A stretch of 40,274 bases of DNA from Nitrospira sp. CR1.3 (GCA_014055525.1 WIAH01000025.1:1-40274), one strand, 5' to 3'. Numbered from the stretch's first letter, positions 16,986 through 25,344 are shown. Numbers and translations are program-made. The notes: generated by a model from the sequence alone, not told the origin.

Positions 16986-17358
16986 GTTATTAGGGCGACG
17001 CATGCGAATCCTCCTTCCCGCCGTATGTTTGTTCGCTCTAGCCGGTTGCACGCAGCCTGAGCCGAAGGTGGTTCACAATGTCGTTCCGGAAGGAGAAGGG
17101 CATCGTCTCGGCTGCCGGCACTGCTACGACGAGATGGTCCGCGTTCTCAGGGGGCCGCCGAAGCACCGCCGATACAAGTCGATTGCGCGGCATCATTGTG
17201 ACGAGTGCATGACGGATGCCTCCTTCTATGTTGGCGACGACGGCAAGCTAATGTTTCGCTGCGCTCGATGCACGCCTGAAGGGATGCCCTGCGATCGGTG
17301 TCTGCCGCCCGAGCCGGCGACAACCCAACCGGCCTCCGCATCTAGGGTCGGACTGTAA
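16978..17358 (+). CDS. Lipoprotein with four CxxC motifs
   Basis: A 126-residue lipoprotein with an Arg-rich N-terminus and lipobox LAGC24. The mature part carries four CxxC pairs: C46RHC49, C74DEC77, C95ARC98 and C105DRC108, plus several histidines (HHC at 72-74). This looks like two zinc-ribbon-like knuckles or a soft-metal-binding lipoprotein in the outer envelope. I recognise no family name. It overlaps the methyltransferase and is the last plus-strand gene of the cus run. It converges with the CbiX-like gene, leaving only three bases between stop codons. Confidence 0.7.
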   Translation: MGRLLGRRMRILLPAVCLFALAGCTQPEPKVVHNVVPEGEGHRLGCRHCYDEMVRVLRGPPKHRRYKSIARHHCDECMTDASFYVGDDGKLMFRCARCTPEGMPCDRCLPPEPATTQPASASRVGL

Positions 17359-17361
17359 TCG

Positions 17362-18330
17362 CTATTGCGTCGTAAGTGTTTCTCGAAGGGTTTCTTGAAG
17401 CCATCGAGTCATGTTGGGGTGGGGGCAGAAGCCGCGGCCGTCAGCAACGTAGTTCAATCCTTCCAGCACCTCCTTGTATGGCCCGAACCCTGCTACTCGA
17501 AACGGCACGACAATTACACGACCGCCATCGCGATTACCCTCTTCCACGAATCGCCGGATGCGCTTTTCGGCGGCTACGCGCTTCTCGGGCCAATCCTCGC
17601 GCAAAGTCTCGCATTTCACGGACCGGAAGTGACCCAGTTCGCTTATCCGAGCGGCTCGTTGCTGCATTGCAGCCAGCCATCGTTCATTTTCCGCGTCGTC
17701 GGCAGGACCGTGCCCGAGGATCAATATGGACTCCGTCGCCGAATCGCGACTTAGCGAACGCACGCGGTCAACGAGTATTTGATCGATGAGCGGCGACTCC
17801 GCAACGCCCTGACGACTCAGGACAAACTGGGCGTTAGCGCGAATGCGCCGTGGCGATTCCATGTGGTGATGACCGTGGTCGGCCGACCCCGCAGAACTCT
17901 CGGAGTTTACGAGGTGTGTGGACGTTGCCAGCGCCGGCGTGTGGTCGTGATGTGAGGACTGTTCGTGCTCCGCCACCTCATGGTCGTGCGGTGCGTCAGC
18001 GTGCGCCGGATTCGAGGGAAGCTCCTTGCGCAGTCCCACGATGTATTCCGTCGGGGCCAAGAAGCTGTCGCCGGAAACGAACATCCGGACCACCGCGATC
18101 TTTTCGACGCCGCAGGCCTCCAGTTTCTGGACGGCGGCTTCAAGAGTTGACGGTGTTGCCATGCCGAACGCAACCTCCGTAGGGTATTCTGCCTTCAACG
18201 GAGCAACCGCAGTCTGGACGTCCTGGTTCCATTCCGGGTCACCACCATGCGCCATGATCAGCAGGCCAGTTTTCGGCTGGGCGCAACCTGCTACAAACAT
18301 CAAACCAAGAAGCAACAGAACCCGTGGCAT
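17362..18330 (-). CDS. CbiX-like (sirohydrochlorin chelatase family) lipoprotein with His-rich loop
   Basis: A 322-residue lipoprotein (lipobox VAGC16) with two half-domains of the CbiX/CbiK class II chelatase fold: LLIMAH28GG in the first and ILILGHGPADD in the second, each carrying a potential metal-binding His. A His-rich linker (DHEVAEHEQSSHHDHT and DHGHHHM) joins them. Cytoplasmic relatives insert Co2+, Ni2+ or Fe2+ into tetrapyrroles. A lipid-anchored copy cannot join the usual pathway and may be a periplasmic metal binder or chaperone. GGGAGG precedes the ATG, with a near-perfect palindrome just upstream (18342-18364). Confidence 0.78.
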   Translation of the reverse strand: MPRVLLLLGLMFVAGCAQPKTGLLIMAHGGDPEWNQDVQTAVAPLKAEYPTEVAFGMATPSTLEAAVQKLEACGVEKIAVVRMFVSGDSFLAPTEYIVGLRKELPSNPAHADAPHDHEVAEHEQSSHHDHTPALATSTHLVNSESSAGSADHGHHHMESPRRIRANAQFVLSRQGVAESPLIDQILVDRVRSLSRDSATESILILGHGPADDAENERWLAAMQQRAARISELGHFRSVKCETLREDWPEKRVAAEKRIRRFVEEGNRDGGRVIVVPFRVAGFGPYKEVLEGLNYVADGRGFCPHPNMTRWLQETLRETLTTQ

Positions 18331-18341
18331 AAAACCTCCCG

Positions 18342-18364
18342 TAATTGAGACTGAGTCTCAATTA
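18342..18364 (-). promoter_or_regulatory. Fur-type operator (23-bp palindrome)
   Basis: Two perfect 11-bp arms, TAATTGAGACT and its complement, surround a single central base. The core TGAGACT-n-AGTCTCA has the 7-1-7 symmetry of Fur-family boxes. It lies 12 bases upstream of the CbiX-like start codon, next to a possible -10 hexamer TAACAT on the minus strand (18369-18374). Binding there would block transcription, so the gene is probably repressed when the cognate metal is plentiful. Fe versus another metal cannot be told from the site. Confidence 0.7.
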
Positions 18365-18513
18365 CGCTATGTTAATGGCGTTTCCCGCCCCGGCAAGTAG
18401 GCATGCGGTGGGTTTTCGTTATCGCCGTCGCCTGTCCGGTCATCGTTGCCGGCATCCGACTTACAATAAGAGACTGGCCGCAACGTGTGCGGATTTGAGT
18501 GGAGCCTAACATA

Positions 18514-20133
18514 ATGTCGCACAAAGGCTTGGTCACTGCGACGCTCGTCGTCGTTCTTTCGTTGAGTGGGCTGATTCCTGCTCGGGGCCAGACACCTTCG
18601 CAGGATGGCCAATGGTCGGCGCCGTTTGATCTGCCGTTGATCGCAATTCACTCGGCCGTGCTTCCCACAGGCAAGGTGTTGATGTTCTCCGCCGAACATG
18701 GGGTGCCCGGCATCCACGGATGGGTACTCGATCCCGCTTCAATTCCCGGAACGCCGGCACTGACAAACGTGCCTCCGCCGGAACCATGGAATCCCGATTG
18801 CGCCGGCCACAGCTTTCTGCCCGATGGTCGCCTCCTCGTGGCAGGTGGCACGCTGCAATTCAATCCTCTGCTTGGTTCGAAACTGGCGTATCTCTTCGAT
18901 CCCTGGATCGAGCAATGGGTACAAGTCGAGGACATGCGTGCGGGTCGATGGTATCCCACGAACATCACATTGCCAGATGGTCGTGTAGTCACGATGTCCG
19001 GCATAAACGACACCGACGGGGGTCTCAATCCGGACATCGAACTTTGGGATGTCAACGGAACAAGCAACTGGGAGTTGCTTGGAGAGAAGTTCATTCCGTA
19101 CTATCCGTATCTCCACGTGCTGCCAAGTGGCTTGGTTTTTCGCTCCGGACCCGACAGCCAGACCGAGACGTTCAACCCAGCGACGGCTATATGGACTCCG
19201 GTGGATGGCACCAATGCGTCCGCACGCTTTGAGGCGCCATCGGTTCTCCTCCCGCCCACCTTGAATCGTGTCATGCTCATCGGCGGCTTCACCGGCGGTT
19301 CTAGTTTGCCCACGAATTCGGCCGAGATCATCGACTTCTCAACTGCGACCCCAACATGGACCCTCACCGCTCACATGGGCTTTCGCCGCATGGAATTCAA
19401 CGCCGTGATTCTTCCGACGGAAAAGGTCCTCGTTGTGGGCGGAAAGGCCAGCGCCGACGGTTCGCCCGATCAGCCTGTTCTCACTCCCGAGATTTTCGAC
19501 CCGGCGAATCCATCGTGGAATCAAGTCGCACCGCATCAGATTCCGCGCATGTACCATTCGACGGCAATTCTTCTCCCGGACGCCCGTGTGCTGGCAGCCG
19601 GCGGGGACTTCCAGCCAACTGGAGAGATATATTCTCCCCCCTATCTCTTTCAAGGCGTTCGTCCGACGATCACATCTGCTCCGGGCTGGATCGCCTACGG
19701 GTCAAACTTCGCGCTTGGGTTTACGAGTTCTACCGGAAACAATCGAGTGGCTCTGATCAGCCTGTCAAGCGTTACGCATTCAGTGAACATGGGGCAACGA
19801 TATGTTCTGCTTGCTCAGGGTCTCGCGGCAGGAGGTGCCGTCAGTGTGCCAGCGCCAGCCAGCGGAAACCTTGCGCCGCCCGGCTATTCCATGGTGTTCG
19901 TAATAAACGCCAACGGTGTTCCATCGGTGTCGCAAATCGTGCGAGTCGGAGAGCGCATCTCCGGCGATATGAATTGCGATGGGATGGTAAATGTGTCGGA
20001 TCTGCCGCTGTTCGTCAACGTGCTGGTTGACCCAGCCGGCTTCAGCGGCTGCGGCATTCTCAATGCGGACATTAACAGGGACACGCTCATCGACGGCCAA
20101 GACATTCCCGGCTTCGTAGCCACCCTGCTATAA
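18514..20133 (+). CDS. Secreted galactose-oxidase-like radical copper oxidase with dockerin-like tail
   Basis: A 539-residue secreted Kelch-propeller protein with an AA5/GlxA-type active site. The Cys of the Tyr-Cys cofactor is C96 (DCAGHS), its partner is Y147 (GRWYPTN), the axial Tyr and first His are Y347-H348 (RMYHST), and the second His is H422 (VTHSVN), all in the family's order. Repeats such as LPDGRLLVAGG mark propeller blades. The DUF1929 early-set domain covers about 375-475, then dockerin-like loops start near 485 (GDMNCDGMVNVSD; ADINRDTLIDGQD). It would oxidise an alcohol or aldehyde to H2O2 using one copper. The ATG at 18514 gives the better signal peptide. Confidence 0.88.
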   Translation: MSHKGLVTATLVVVLSLSGLIPARGQTPSQDGQWSAPFDLPLIAIHSAVLPTGKVLMFSAEHGVPGIHGWVLDPASIPGTPALTNVPPPEPWNPDCAGHSFLPDGRLLVAGGTLQFNPLLGSKLAYLFDPWIEQWVQVEDMRAGRWYPTNITLPDGRVVTMSGINDTDGGLNPDIELWDVNGTSNWELLGEKFIPYYPYLHVLPSGLVFRSGPDSQTETFNPATAIWTPVDGTNASARFEAPSVLLPPTLNRVMLIGGFTGGSSLPTNSAEIIDFSTATPTWTLTAHMGFRRMEFNAVILPTEKVLVVGGKASADGSPDQPVLTPEIFDPANPSWNQVAPHQIPRMYHSTAILLPDARVLAAGGDFQPTGEIYSPPYLFQGVRPTITSAPGWIAYGSNFALGFTSSTGNNRVALISLSSVTHSVNMGQRYVLLAQGLAAGGAVSVPAPASGNLAPPGYSMVFVINANGVPSVSQIVRVGERISGDMNCDGMVNVSDLPLFVNVLVDPAGFSGCGILNADINRDTLIDGQDIPGFVATLL

Positions 20134-20269
20134 GAAGTAATGATGAAGGTAAAGCTCTCTGGGCTTGAATGAACACCGCGTTTTTCAACAATATATTTTT
20201 TTGCAACCTCATCGACCCCATTGGACGCGAAAAGTAACGTGATGGACGCGTATCATCCATGAGCGGCGT

Positions 20270-21577
20270 TCAGAGCAGGATGCGGGACACAGCTTCGACC
20301 GACTTGAGGCCGGTGCCGAATCGGGCCATGGCCTCTCGATTCTTCTCCAATTCGCTGTAGGGCAGGAATCGAATCTTGAGGTCGGCGACACGGGCAAAGG
20401 CGGGGCGGCGAAGTTGGGCGCGTACATCTTTTTCGCGGGAATCAGGGGCGACGAGATAAAGGTTCGCCTCCGCGCGGTCGGGTACGCCGAGCGCCAAGTC
20501 CAGCATGCGCACGATGCCCGAATAGATGCTGGTGGTATGCTCGACCTCGAAGGCCGCGACGACCTGCGTCGATCCATCGCTCGCGGGCGCGCCACGACGG
20601 AGCCAGAGAACGTCGATGAGTCGGATGGTCTCGGCCGCAGGAGTCTGCTCAAGCGATGGCGGGAGCGCATCAACACAGCCGTCGCAAAGCCGCCCGTCGT
20701 CGTATGAGCGATTGCGGTCATTACTGGCGACCCAAACGTCGAACCCCAGCGCCCGCCCAAGGTCGCGGAGCCAACCCTGCACCTGCGTGTGAGTGGCGTC
20801 GTCCTCGGCAGCGATGGTGCGGGCCTTCTTGACCGCGGCGGATTCCTCGCGGACCTTGGCCAAATCCACCTCCCACGCCGTCAACGCAGCCGAGTCATCC
20901 GGGCGCGGCGGAGGCTGATACCGTTCATTTCCCATGTCGAATAGCAGCCCCGCGATCGCGCCAAGGTCGTTGCTGAGCACTGTGCGGTGCTCGGTGTTGA
21001 GCCGCAAGATGCCCTCGCGCATGGCCAGATATTCCTCCCACGAGCCGAGCTTCACTTTGGAGCCGGTCAGCAAGTTGTAGCCGTTCACGATGGCGGTGTT
21101 AAAAGGCGGGATGAGAGTGGGGTGGAGGAAGTACAGCATGTTGGCTGCGGCAGGCCCGAGTCCCTTGATGTTTCGCTCGGCCAGGCCGCGGATCGCCCGC
21201 AGCAACGCTTCCTCGCTATCGCAGCACGAACAGGTGTTTAGAAATCGACCGAACGCTTGTTGGTTTTCCGAGTTCTCGTAGATATCGGGGATGCGGAGCT
21301 TCGGCTTCCACAGGAAGGCATGGTCGGCACCCTTGAAAATCTGCCGCTGCTCGGCGATGGAGTGGACGACTGTCTCCAGCGACGAACCCTTGTACACGTT
21401 TCCGAACGTGCCGGCCTCGATCTCGCGAACGACTTCCACGATTCCTGTGCGGATAGAACGGAAATTCTTAATCCGCTCCTCCCACAGGAACCACGTGCGG
21501 TAGGTCCCCCCGGGATCGTCGCGCCAGCGCGTGACGAGGGCCTGAATGGGAGACGCGTTGATCCTCATCGCGACCAT
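20270..21577 (-). CDS. Restriction-endonuclease-like protein (PD-(D/E)XK type)
   Basis: A 435-residue protein. The N-terminal half is helical (an all-alpha domain with KGLGPAAANMLYFLHP and PPFNTAIVNGYN). The C-terminal half carries a nuclease-like core: LID322VLW, then FE344VE346HTTSIYSGIVRMLDL. This is a recognisable pattern in proteins annotated as type II restriction endonucleases. No methyltransferase or specificity gene is next to it, so it is an orphan or acts in another defence or repair role. Its start lies one base after the stop of the AhpD-like selenoprotein gene, which indicates an operon. Confidence 0.65.
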   Translation of the reverse strand: MVAMRINASPIQALVTRWRDDPGGTYRTWFLWEERIKNFRSIRTGIVEVVREIEAGTFGNVYKGSSLETVVHSIAEQRQIFKGADHAFLWKPKLRIPDIYENSENQQAFGRFLNTCSCCDSEEALLRAIRGLAERNIKGLGPAAANMLYFLHPTLIPPFNTAIVNGYNLLTGSKVKLGSWEEYLAMREGILRLNTEHRTVLSNDLGAIAGLLFDMGNERYQPPPRPDDSAALTAWEVDLAKVREESAAVKKARTIAAEDDATHTQVQGWLRDLGRALGFDVWVASNDRNRSYDDGRLCDGCVDALPPSLEQTPAAETIRLIDVLWLRRGAPASDGSTQVVAAFEVEHTTSIYSGIVRMLDLALGVPDRAEANLYLVAPDSREKDVRAQLRRPAFARVADLKIRFLPYSELEKNREAMARFGTGLKSVEAVSRILL

Positions 21578-21578
21578 T

Positions 21579-22145
21579 CTAAGTGAAAGACTCCTGCGGG
21601 CGATACCGCATATCGGGCTCCGGTTCGATTCCGAGCGCGTCCATCACGCGATTGGCATAGTTGAAGTAGCCGATGGTATGCGCCGCGTCGAGAATGTCGG
21701 CGTCGGCGAAGCCGGCGTCACGCAGCGCCGCAACGTCGTCGCGACGCATCTCCGTCGGCCGCGTGGTCATCTTCACCGCGAAGTCGAGCAGGGCGCGGGT
21801 CGCCGGCCCGAGTTCCACCTGGCGGTAGTCGTCTTGGATCGCGCGCACCATCGCGTCGTCCTTGATCTCCGACCGGAGATCACCCTCGTGGCTCTCCATT
21901 CAGTAGAGGCAGCCGTTGGTCTTGGAGACGACCGTCGCGATGAGCACGCGTTGCAGGCGCGTAAGGCCGCCGGGCGCATCCATCAGGTGTCGATAGAGCT
22001 GCCGGCCCAACGCCATCGTCTCCGGCCGCAGGCTCTGAATCTTGACGAGATTGATGACGCGCCCAAACTTTTGGCGACTTTCGTCGTAGATGTTGGACAG
22101 CAAGCCGGCCGCTTCGGACTCGGGAACTGTGGCTATCCAGCTCAT
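21579..22145 (-). CDS. AhpD/peroxidase-related protein, probable selenoprotein (CxxU)
   Basis: A 188-residue alkylhydroperoxidase-D-like (carboxymuconolactone decarboxylase fold) protein in one reading frame, interrupted by a TGA at 21900-21902. Reading it as selenocysteine gives NGC79LYU82MESH86, which fits the AhpD CxxCxxxH redox motif exactly, with Sec replacing the resolving Cys. Both flanks read as one family member: LTRLQRVLIATVVSKTNGC before it, LLDFAVKMTTRP and IGYFNYANRVMDALGIEP after it. A GGAGGAAA ribosome binding site precedes the ATG at 22145. No such site precedes the ATG after the TGA. A SECIS-like hairpin lies 17 bases downstream of the TGA. Role: thiol/selenol peroxide reduction. 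Confidence 0.85.
21863..21882 (-). promoter_or_regulatory. SECIS-like hairpin
   Basis: In the mRNA, UGAUCUCC and GGAGAUCA form a perfect 8-bp stem closed by a GGUC tetraloop. The stem starts 17 nt after the in-frame UGA, and 25 nt separate the UGA from the loop, within the known range for bacterial SECIS elements. The E. coli fdhF SECIS also has GGUC in its apical loop, recognised by SelB. There is no bulged U here. The call is from position and loop sequence. Confidence 0.7.
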
Positions 22146-22244
22146 TGGATTTCCTCCGTCGAGAGATTCCTACCCTTCAAACATGCGGTCCCTCCGCAAC
22201 CGCCCGGAGATTCACGAATGCGCAAGCTAATTGTCCGCGTTTCG

Positions 22245-23291
22245 TCATGGCAGTAAAGGCCGCACGAAGCGGATCGGCACGCCGAAGTTGGAGCCTTGGA
22301 AGTCGCGCAGGATGGCGAAGTTGACGCCGATTACGTCGCCGTCGGGGCCGAACACGGGACCGCCAGAGCCCCCGGAAGTCGTAACGGCGTCGTAGATGAG
22401 CTGGCGGGCCGTGGCATCGCTCAACGTTCCATGCGTGATCACCGGCGTAATCGCATGACGGCGGCTCAACGCTTCAATCAGCATGGTCGTGTCGTGAGCC
22501 TCGGCCAACGCTGCATGAGCAACATCGGGGTCGGCTCGGGCCAGCAAGGCCGATAGCCCTGTCGGATAGCCCAAGAGCATAAGCCTTTCGCCACGTAGTT
22601 CGGCCGGATCGCGATTGGAAAGCGGCAAGACTGGCACGTCGTGTACCTGCGCGAGCAACACGGCCACATCGGCGCCCTCGGCGCTGACGCGAATCGTCTT
22701 TGGGTCGACCTGCACCGGCTCACGATCAGGAAAGGTGACTGTCAATTGAAGGAACGATGGCTCCAACCCTCGGCTCAGCAGCGGCGCAACTCGTTCGTTG
22801 TTCCACCACGGTTCAGCGACGTGGCGATTAGTTACGATGAGCCCGCTCTGGTCAGCGAGAAATCCAGACCCCAAATACTCCAGTTCCAACGGTTTGTCCT
22901 CGGAGTCCATGCTCGTCGCAAGCGGCTTCTCGCGTCGCTCGTTCAGCGTGAAAATGCCGTGGATCAGGCAAACGCTCTGGCTGTACGAATCCATGACGCG
23001 CCGCATGGCCGTACGACGACGCGCCTCCTCTTCGGCGACGCCCTCGTAGCTGCGTAGTTTTGCCCGAAGGGCCTCGACCTCGGCGGTGGAGACTTGAGCG
23101 GCATGTTGCTTGCGGCAGGCTTCGAGCTGCTGCTGAAGGTCTTGAGGCGCGTTCCGAACTCCATGCTGCGCGTTCGAGCCGCCCTCACGACAAGAGAATA
23201 ACGTCAGCGTGAGGGTCGCTGCCACGAACCCAACCGCACAGATCCTACGGAGGCTGGACACGGAGTACCCGCTCCTTCTTAAGGCCCTCAT
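22245..23291 (-). CDS. Trypsin-like serine protease lipoprotein
   Basis: A 348-residue envelope protein with lipobox LTLFSC, a coiled-coil region (about 50-95) and a chymotrypsin-fold protease domain. The catalytic triad is readable: His in IVTNRHVAE, Asp in GADVAVLL, and Ser in TTSGGSGGPVFG. No PDZ domain follows, unlike HtrA/DegP. Such proteases degrade or process damaged envelope proteins. The ATG at 23291 is the first of the frame. The neighbouring metal lipoprotein at 23385 is on the same strand. Confidence 0.8.
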   Translation of the reverse strand: MRALRRSGYSVSSLRRICAVGFVAATLTLTLFSCREGGSNAQHGVRNAPQDLQQQLEACRKQHAAQVSTAEVEALRAKLRSYEGVAEEEARRRTAMRRVMDSYSQSVCLIHGIFTLNERREKPLATSMDSEDKPLELEYLGSGFLADQSGLIVTNRHVAEPWWNNERVAPLLSRGLEPSFLQLTVTFPDREPVQVDPKTIRVSAEGADVAVLLAQVHDVPVLPLSNRDPAELRGERLMLLGYPTGLSALLARADPDVAHAALAEAHDTTMLIEALSRRHAITPVITHGTLSDATARQLIYDAVTTSGGSGGPVFGPDGDVIGVNFAILRDFQGSNFGVPIRFVRPLLP

Positions 23292-23384
23292 TCAAACTGA
23301 TGCCTTGCCTGCTTCCTAGCTTTTGAGCGGGCAGCACTTCGGACGGAGCCGTATGGAGTGCGCGGGGTGCCCGCGATTCTGGGT

Positions 23385-23630
23385 TCACTGCTGCCGTTCG
23401 AGCTCCATCCCACATTTCGGACACTTGCCGGGTGATGCCTGTCTTACGTCTGAGTGCATCGGACAGACGTACACAGCCTCCACGGCCGAGGAGGGTGGCG
23501 ACGGATTCGATTTGGACGTACTCTTGCCACCACAGTGTCCACAGCAACTGCCATCACTTTGGGAACAAGCCGCTACGAACAGGATCGTTAGGGCAGTTAG
23601 TATTGTCGTCGCAAACAGTTTTCGTAGCAT
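23385..23630 (-). CDS. Small lipoprotein with heavy-metal-binding domain
   Basis: An 81-residue lipoprotein with lipobox VAAC and a mature part that is almost entirely metal ligands. First comes a Cys/His cluster (CCGHCGG), then after a Ser/Pro linker a heavy-metal-binding domain YVCPMHSDV with CPKCGMEL. The same domain starts the CusB adaptor at 8994, so it may capture Cu/Ag in the periplasm and pass it on. GAGGAG precedes the ATG. Confidence 0.8.
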   Translation of the reverse strand: MLRKLFATTILTALTILFVAACSQSDGSCCGHCGGKSTSKSNPSPPSSAVEAVYVCPMHSDVRQASPGKCPKCGMELERQQ

Positions 23631-23690
23631 ATGATCTCCTCGTTTTTCACCGAAACATTGTAACGTAAATCGTTCTTACTACTGCATTTC

Positions 23691-23707
23691 AGCGGGCTAC
23701 GCCCGCT
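23691..23707 (-). terminator. Hairpin downstream of the export gene (possible terminator)
   Basis: AGCGGGC and GCCCGCT form a perfect 7-bp stem with a 3-base loop, 60 bases past the stop of the polysaccharide export gene. No U-run follows, so it may stabilise the 3' end rather than terminate transcription. Confidence 0.35.
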
Positions 23708-23766
23708 TGCTTCATGAATTTGTGCTTTTGCTCCGCGCAGTGGTGCCACTCCTAGCCATGTGAATG

Positions 23767-25197
23767 TCATCGAATTGGCAAGCCTCGTGTTTGTGCCTCC
23801 TGAAGTCTTCGCGCCTTAACCTGCTCCCGAGCTTGCGCGGTGTCGCCGTCTGCGAAATTGCGGTCATACACGAAGCCAAAACCATACGAGAGCCGAAAGG
23901 CGTTTCTTGCGACCGAGAGGAACGGCGCGAAAGCGCTAGTGCCAACATTCACGAGATCATTGGGCTTGAGTAGAACATCGGCCTCAGTGCCGGCGAAGAT
24001 CGCATCCAGATTCACTTGAATCGTCTGCTCCTCGTCATTATTGAGCCGACGCACGATTTGAACTCTGGACGGCCAAGCGAGCGGACCAAAGCCTCCGGCA
24101 GAGGCGATCGCTTGCTTCAGCGTCGGACCATGTCCATGGGTCTCATACGCGCCGGGTCGTGCAACGTTTCCAGCCATGTAATAGTTGCCCATCGCACCGT
24201 GCGACACATAGATCAGGTCCAGGGGACGGATGATGATGTTTTGGCTTGGCACACCATTCATGAGTTCTTCCACATCGATCGAGATGACACGAGCAGGCCC
24301 TGGCTGGGTCGTCGAGGATTCGCCGTGTTCGTGCAAAGTCAACGGTTCGGACGCACTTCCTTTCATGGCCTGTGGCGACTGTTTGCGAGGTTGAGCGGTC
24401 ACGAGGTGGAGAGCCTCACGATTCGATGAGGTAGAGTGGTGTTTGTGCTGATGAGCCGGTTCGTGCGCGGGCGCGGACGTTGGTTCAAGTTCCTTCGCTG
24501 CGCCCCCTCGAATTACATAAAGTTCGTGTAGTTCAGGTGGCGTGCCGCCGGCGTCGGCCAGTGCGTTTAGCAGACGATAGTCAGGCGTTGGAATCGGGTA
24601 GGCCCCGGAACGCGGAACTTGCCCGAGAATCGAAAACCTCATCCCTGGCGAGTCCAGGAGCTGGACCTGCACGTCGGCGTCTTCGAGAACCTGCTCGGCT
24701 CGAAGCTGTGACTTGATCTCAAGCTCGATCTCGGGCCGGGTCATCCCGGCGACGCGGAGCTGGCCCAAGATGGGAAGCGTAATCAACCCACCGCCTCCAA
24801 CCTTGATTTGCTGTGAAGTACGCTCTCCCGGTGCGAGTAGCTCGAAGATCGAAATTGAGATCGTATCCCCGGCCGCAATCTTTGGCTCTTCGTAGATGGG
24901 GACGAGGTCTTCCGCTATCGGAGCCTCGGCTCTTTCAAGGTGCATGGGCTCCTCAAGAAGGCTGAGCGAGTGGCGGATTGGATTCCGCTTCGGCTCGCGG
25001 AACTGACCTACCTGCGTGGGATCGAGGAAGCCGTTTTTTATCCAATTCGCGGTCTCTGGCTTCTCGCAACCAGAAACCACAACCAACAGGCACGCAGAGG
25101 TACAAAGAAGCGGAGCGCCGATCGACTGCTTTCGTCGAACCGGAAAGAGTCGCAATTCGGTGCGAAGGTGCACAATAAGCGAGCATCCCATGGGCAT
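23767..25197 (-). CDS. Polysaccharide export (Wza/OPX-type) lipoprotein with His-rich insert
   Basis: A 476-residue outer-membrane polysaccharide export protein from the ATG at 25197; a frame start at 25284 would add an unlikely N-terminus. It has a lipobox VVSGC, a Poly_export domain (IAAGDTISISIFE, GLITLPILGQLRVAGMTRPEIE), then SLBB-like domains (FSILGQVPRSGAYPIP; YMAGNVARPGAYE). Between the two SLBB parts is an insert of about 70 residues with clustered His (APAHEPAHQHKHH, LTLHEHGE). No glycosyltransferase or chain-length genes are nearby, so it is an isolated OPX gene. The His cluster suggests metal binding near the exported polymer. Confidence 0.8.
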   Translation of the reverse strand: MPMGCSLIVHLRTELRLFPVRRKQSIGAPLLCTSACLLVVVSGCEKPETANWIKNGFLDPTQVGQFREPKRNPIRHSLSLLEEPMHLERAEAPIAEDLVPIYEEPKIAAGDTISISIFELLAPGERTSQQIKVGGGGLITLPILGQLRVAGMTRPEIELEIKSQLRAEQVLEDADVQVQLLDSPGMRFSILGQVPRSGAYPIPTPDYRLLNALADAGGTPPELHELYVIRGGAAKELEPTSAPAHEPAHQHKHHSTSSNREALHLVTAQPRKQSPQAMKGSASEPLTLHEHGESSTTQPGPARVISIDVEELMNGVPSQNIIIRPLDLIYVSHGAMGNYYMAGNVARPGAYETHGHGPTLKQAIASAGGFGPLAWPSRVQIVRRLNNDEEQTIQVNLDAIFAGTEADVLLKPNDLVNVGTSAFAPFLSVARNAFRLSYGFGFVYDRNFADGDTAQAREQVKARRLQEAQTRGLPIR

Positions 25198-25327
25198 GGA
25201 TTTTCCGAGAACCGGTTGACCGGCGATGCGCACAAACTCCCCGTTGACGCTCCTCGCAGCGAGCGCACGTACGCCCCTATCCACTACTTGATTTGATGCA
25301 CGACACGAGGCTTTTCTTCCCTCCCCC

Positions 25328-25344
25328 CAAAAATGCGATTTTTG
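25328..25344. promoter_or_regulatory. AT-rich palindrome upstream of the export gene
   Basis: CAAAAAT and ATTTTTG are perfect 7-bp arms around GCG, in an otherwise GC-rich gap between the divergent export and small Tyr-rich genes. It could be an operator or a small bidirectional hairpin. Confidence 0.35.

Noticed and set aside
21579..21899. A separate 106-residue gene starting right after the TGA
   Set aside because: It has no ribosome binding site of its own and is the second half of the AhpD-like fold in the same frame. The selenoprotein reading explains it better.
23361..23375. CGCGGG/CCCGCG hairpin as a terminator
   Set aside because: Only six base pairs with no U-run, in a GC-rich context; too weak to call.
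23245..23547. A 100-residue minus-strand ORF across the gap between protease and metal lipoprotein
   Set aside because: It overlaps the well-supported lipoprotein gene in another frame and has no recognisable features.
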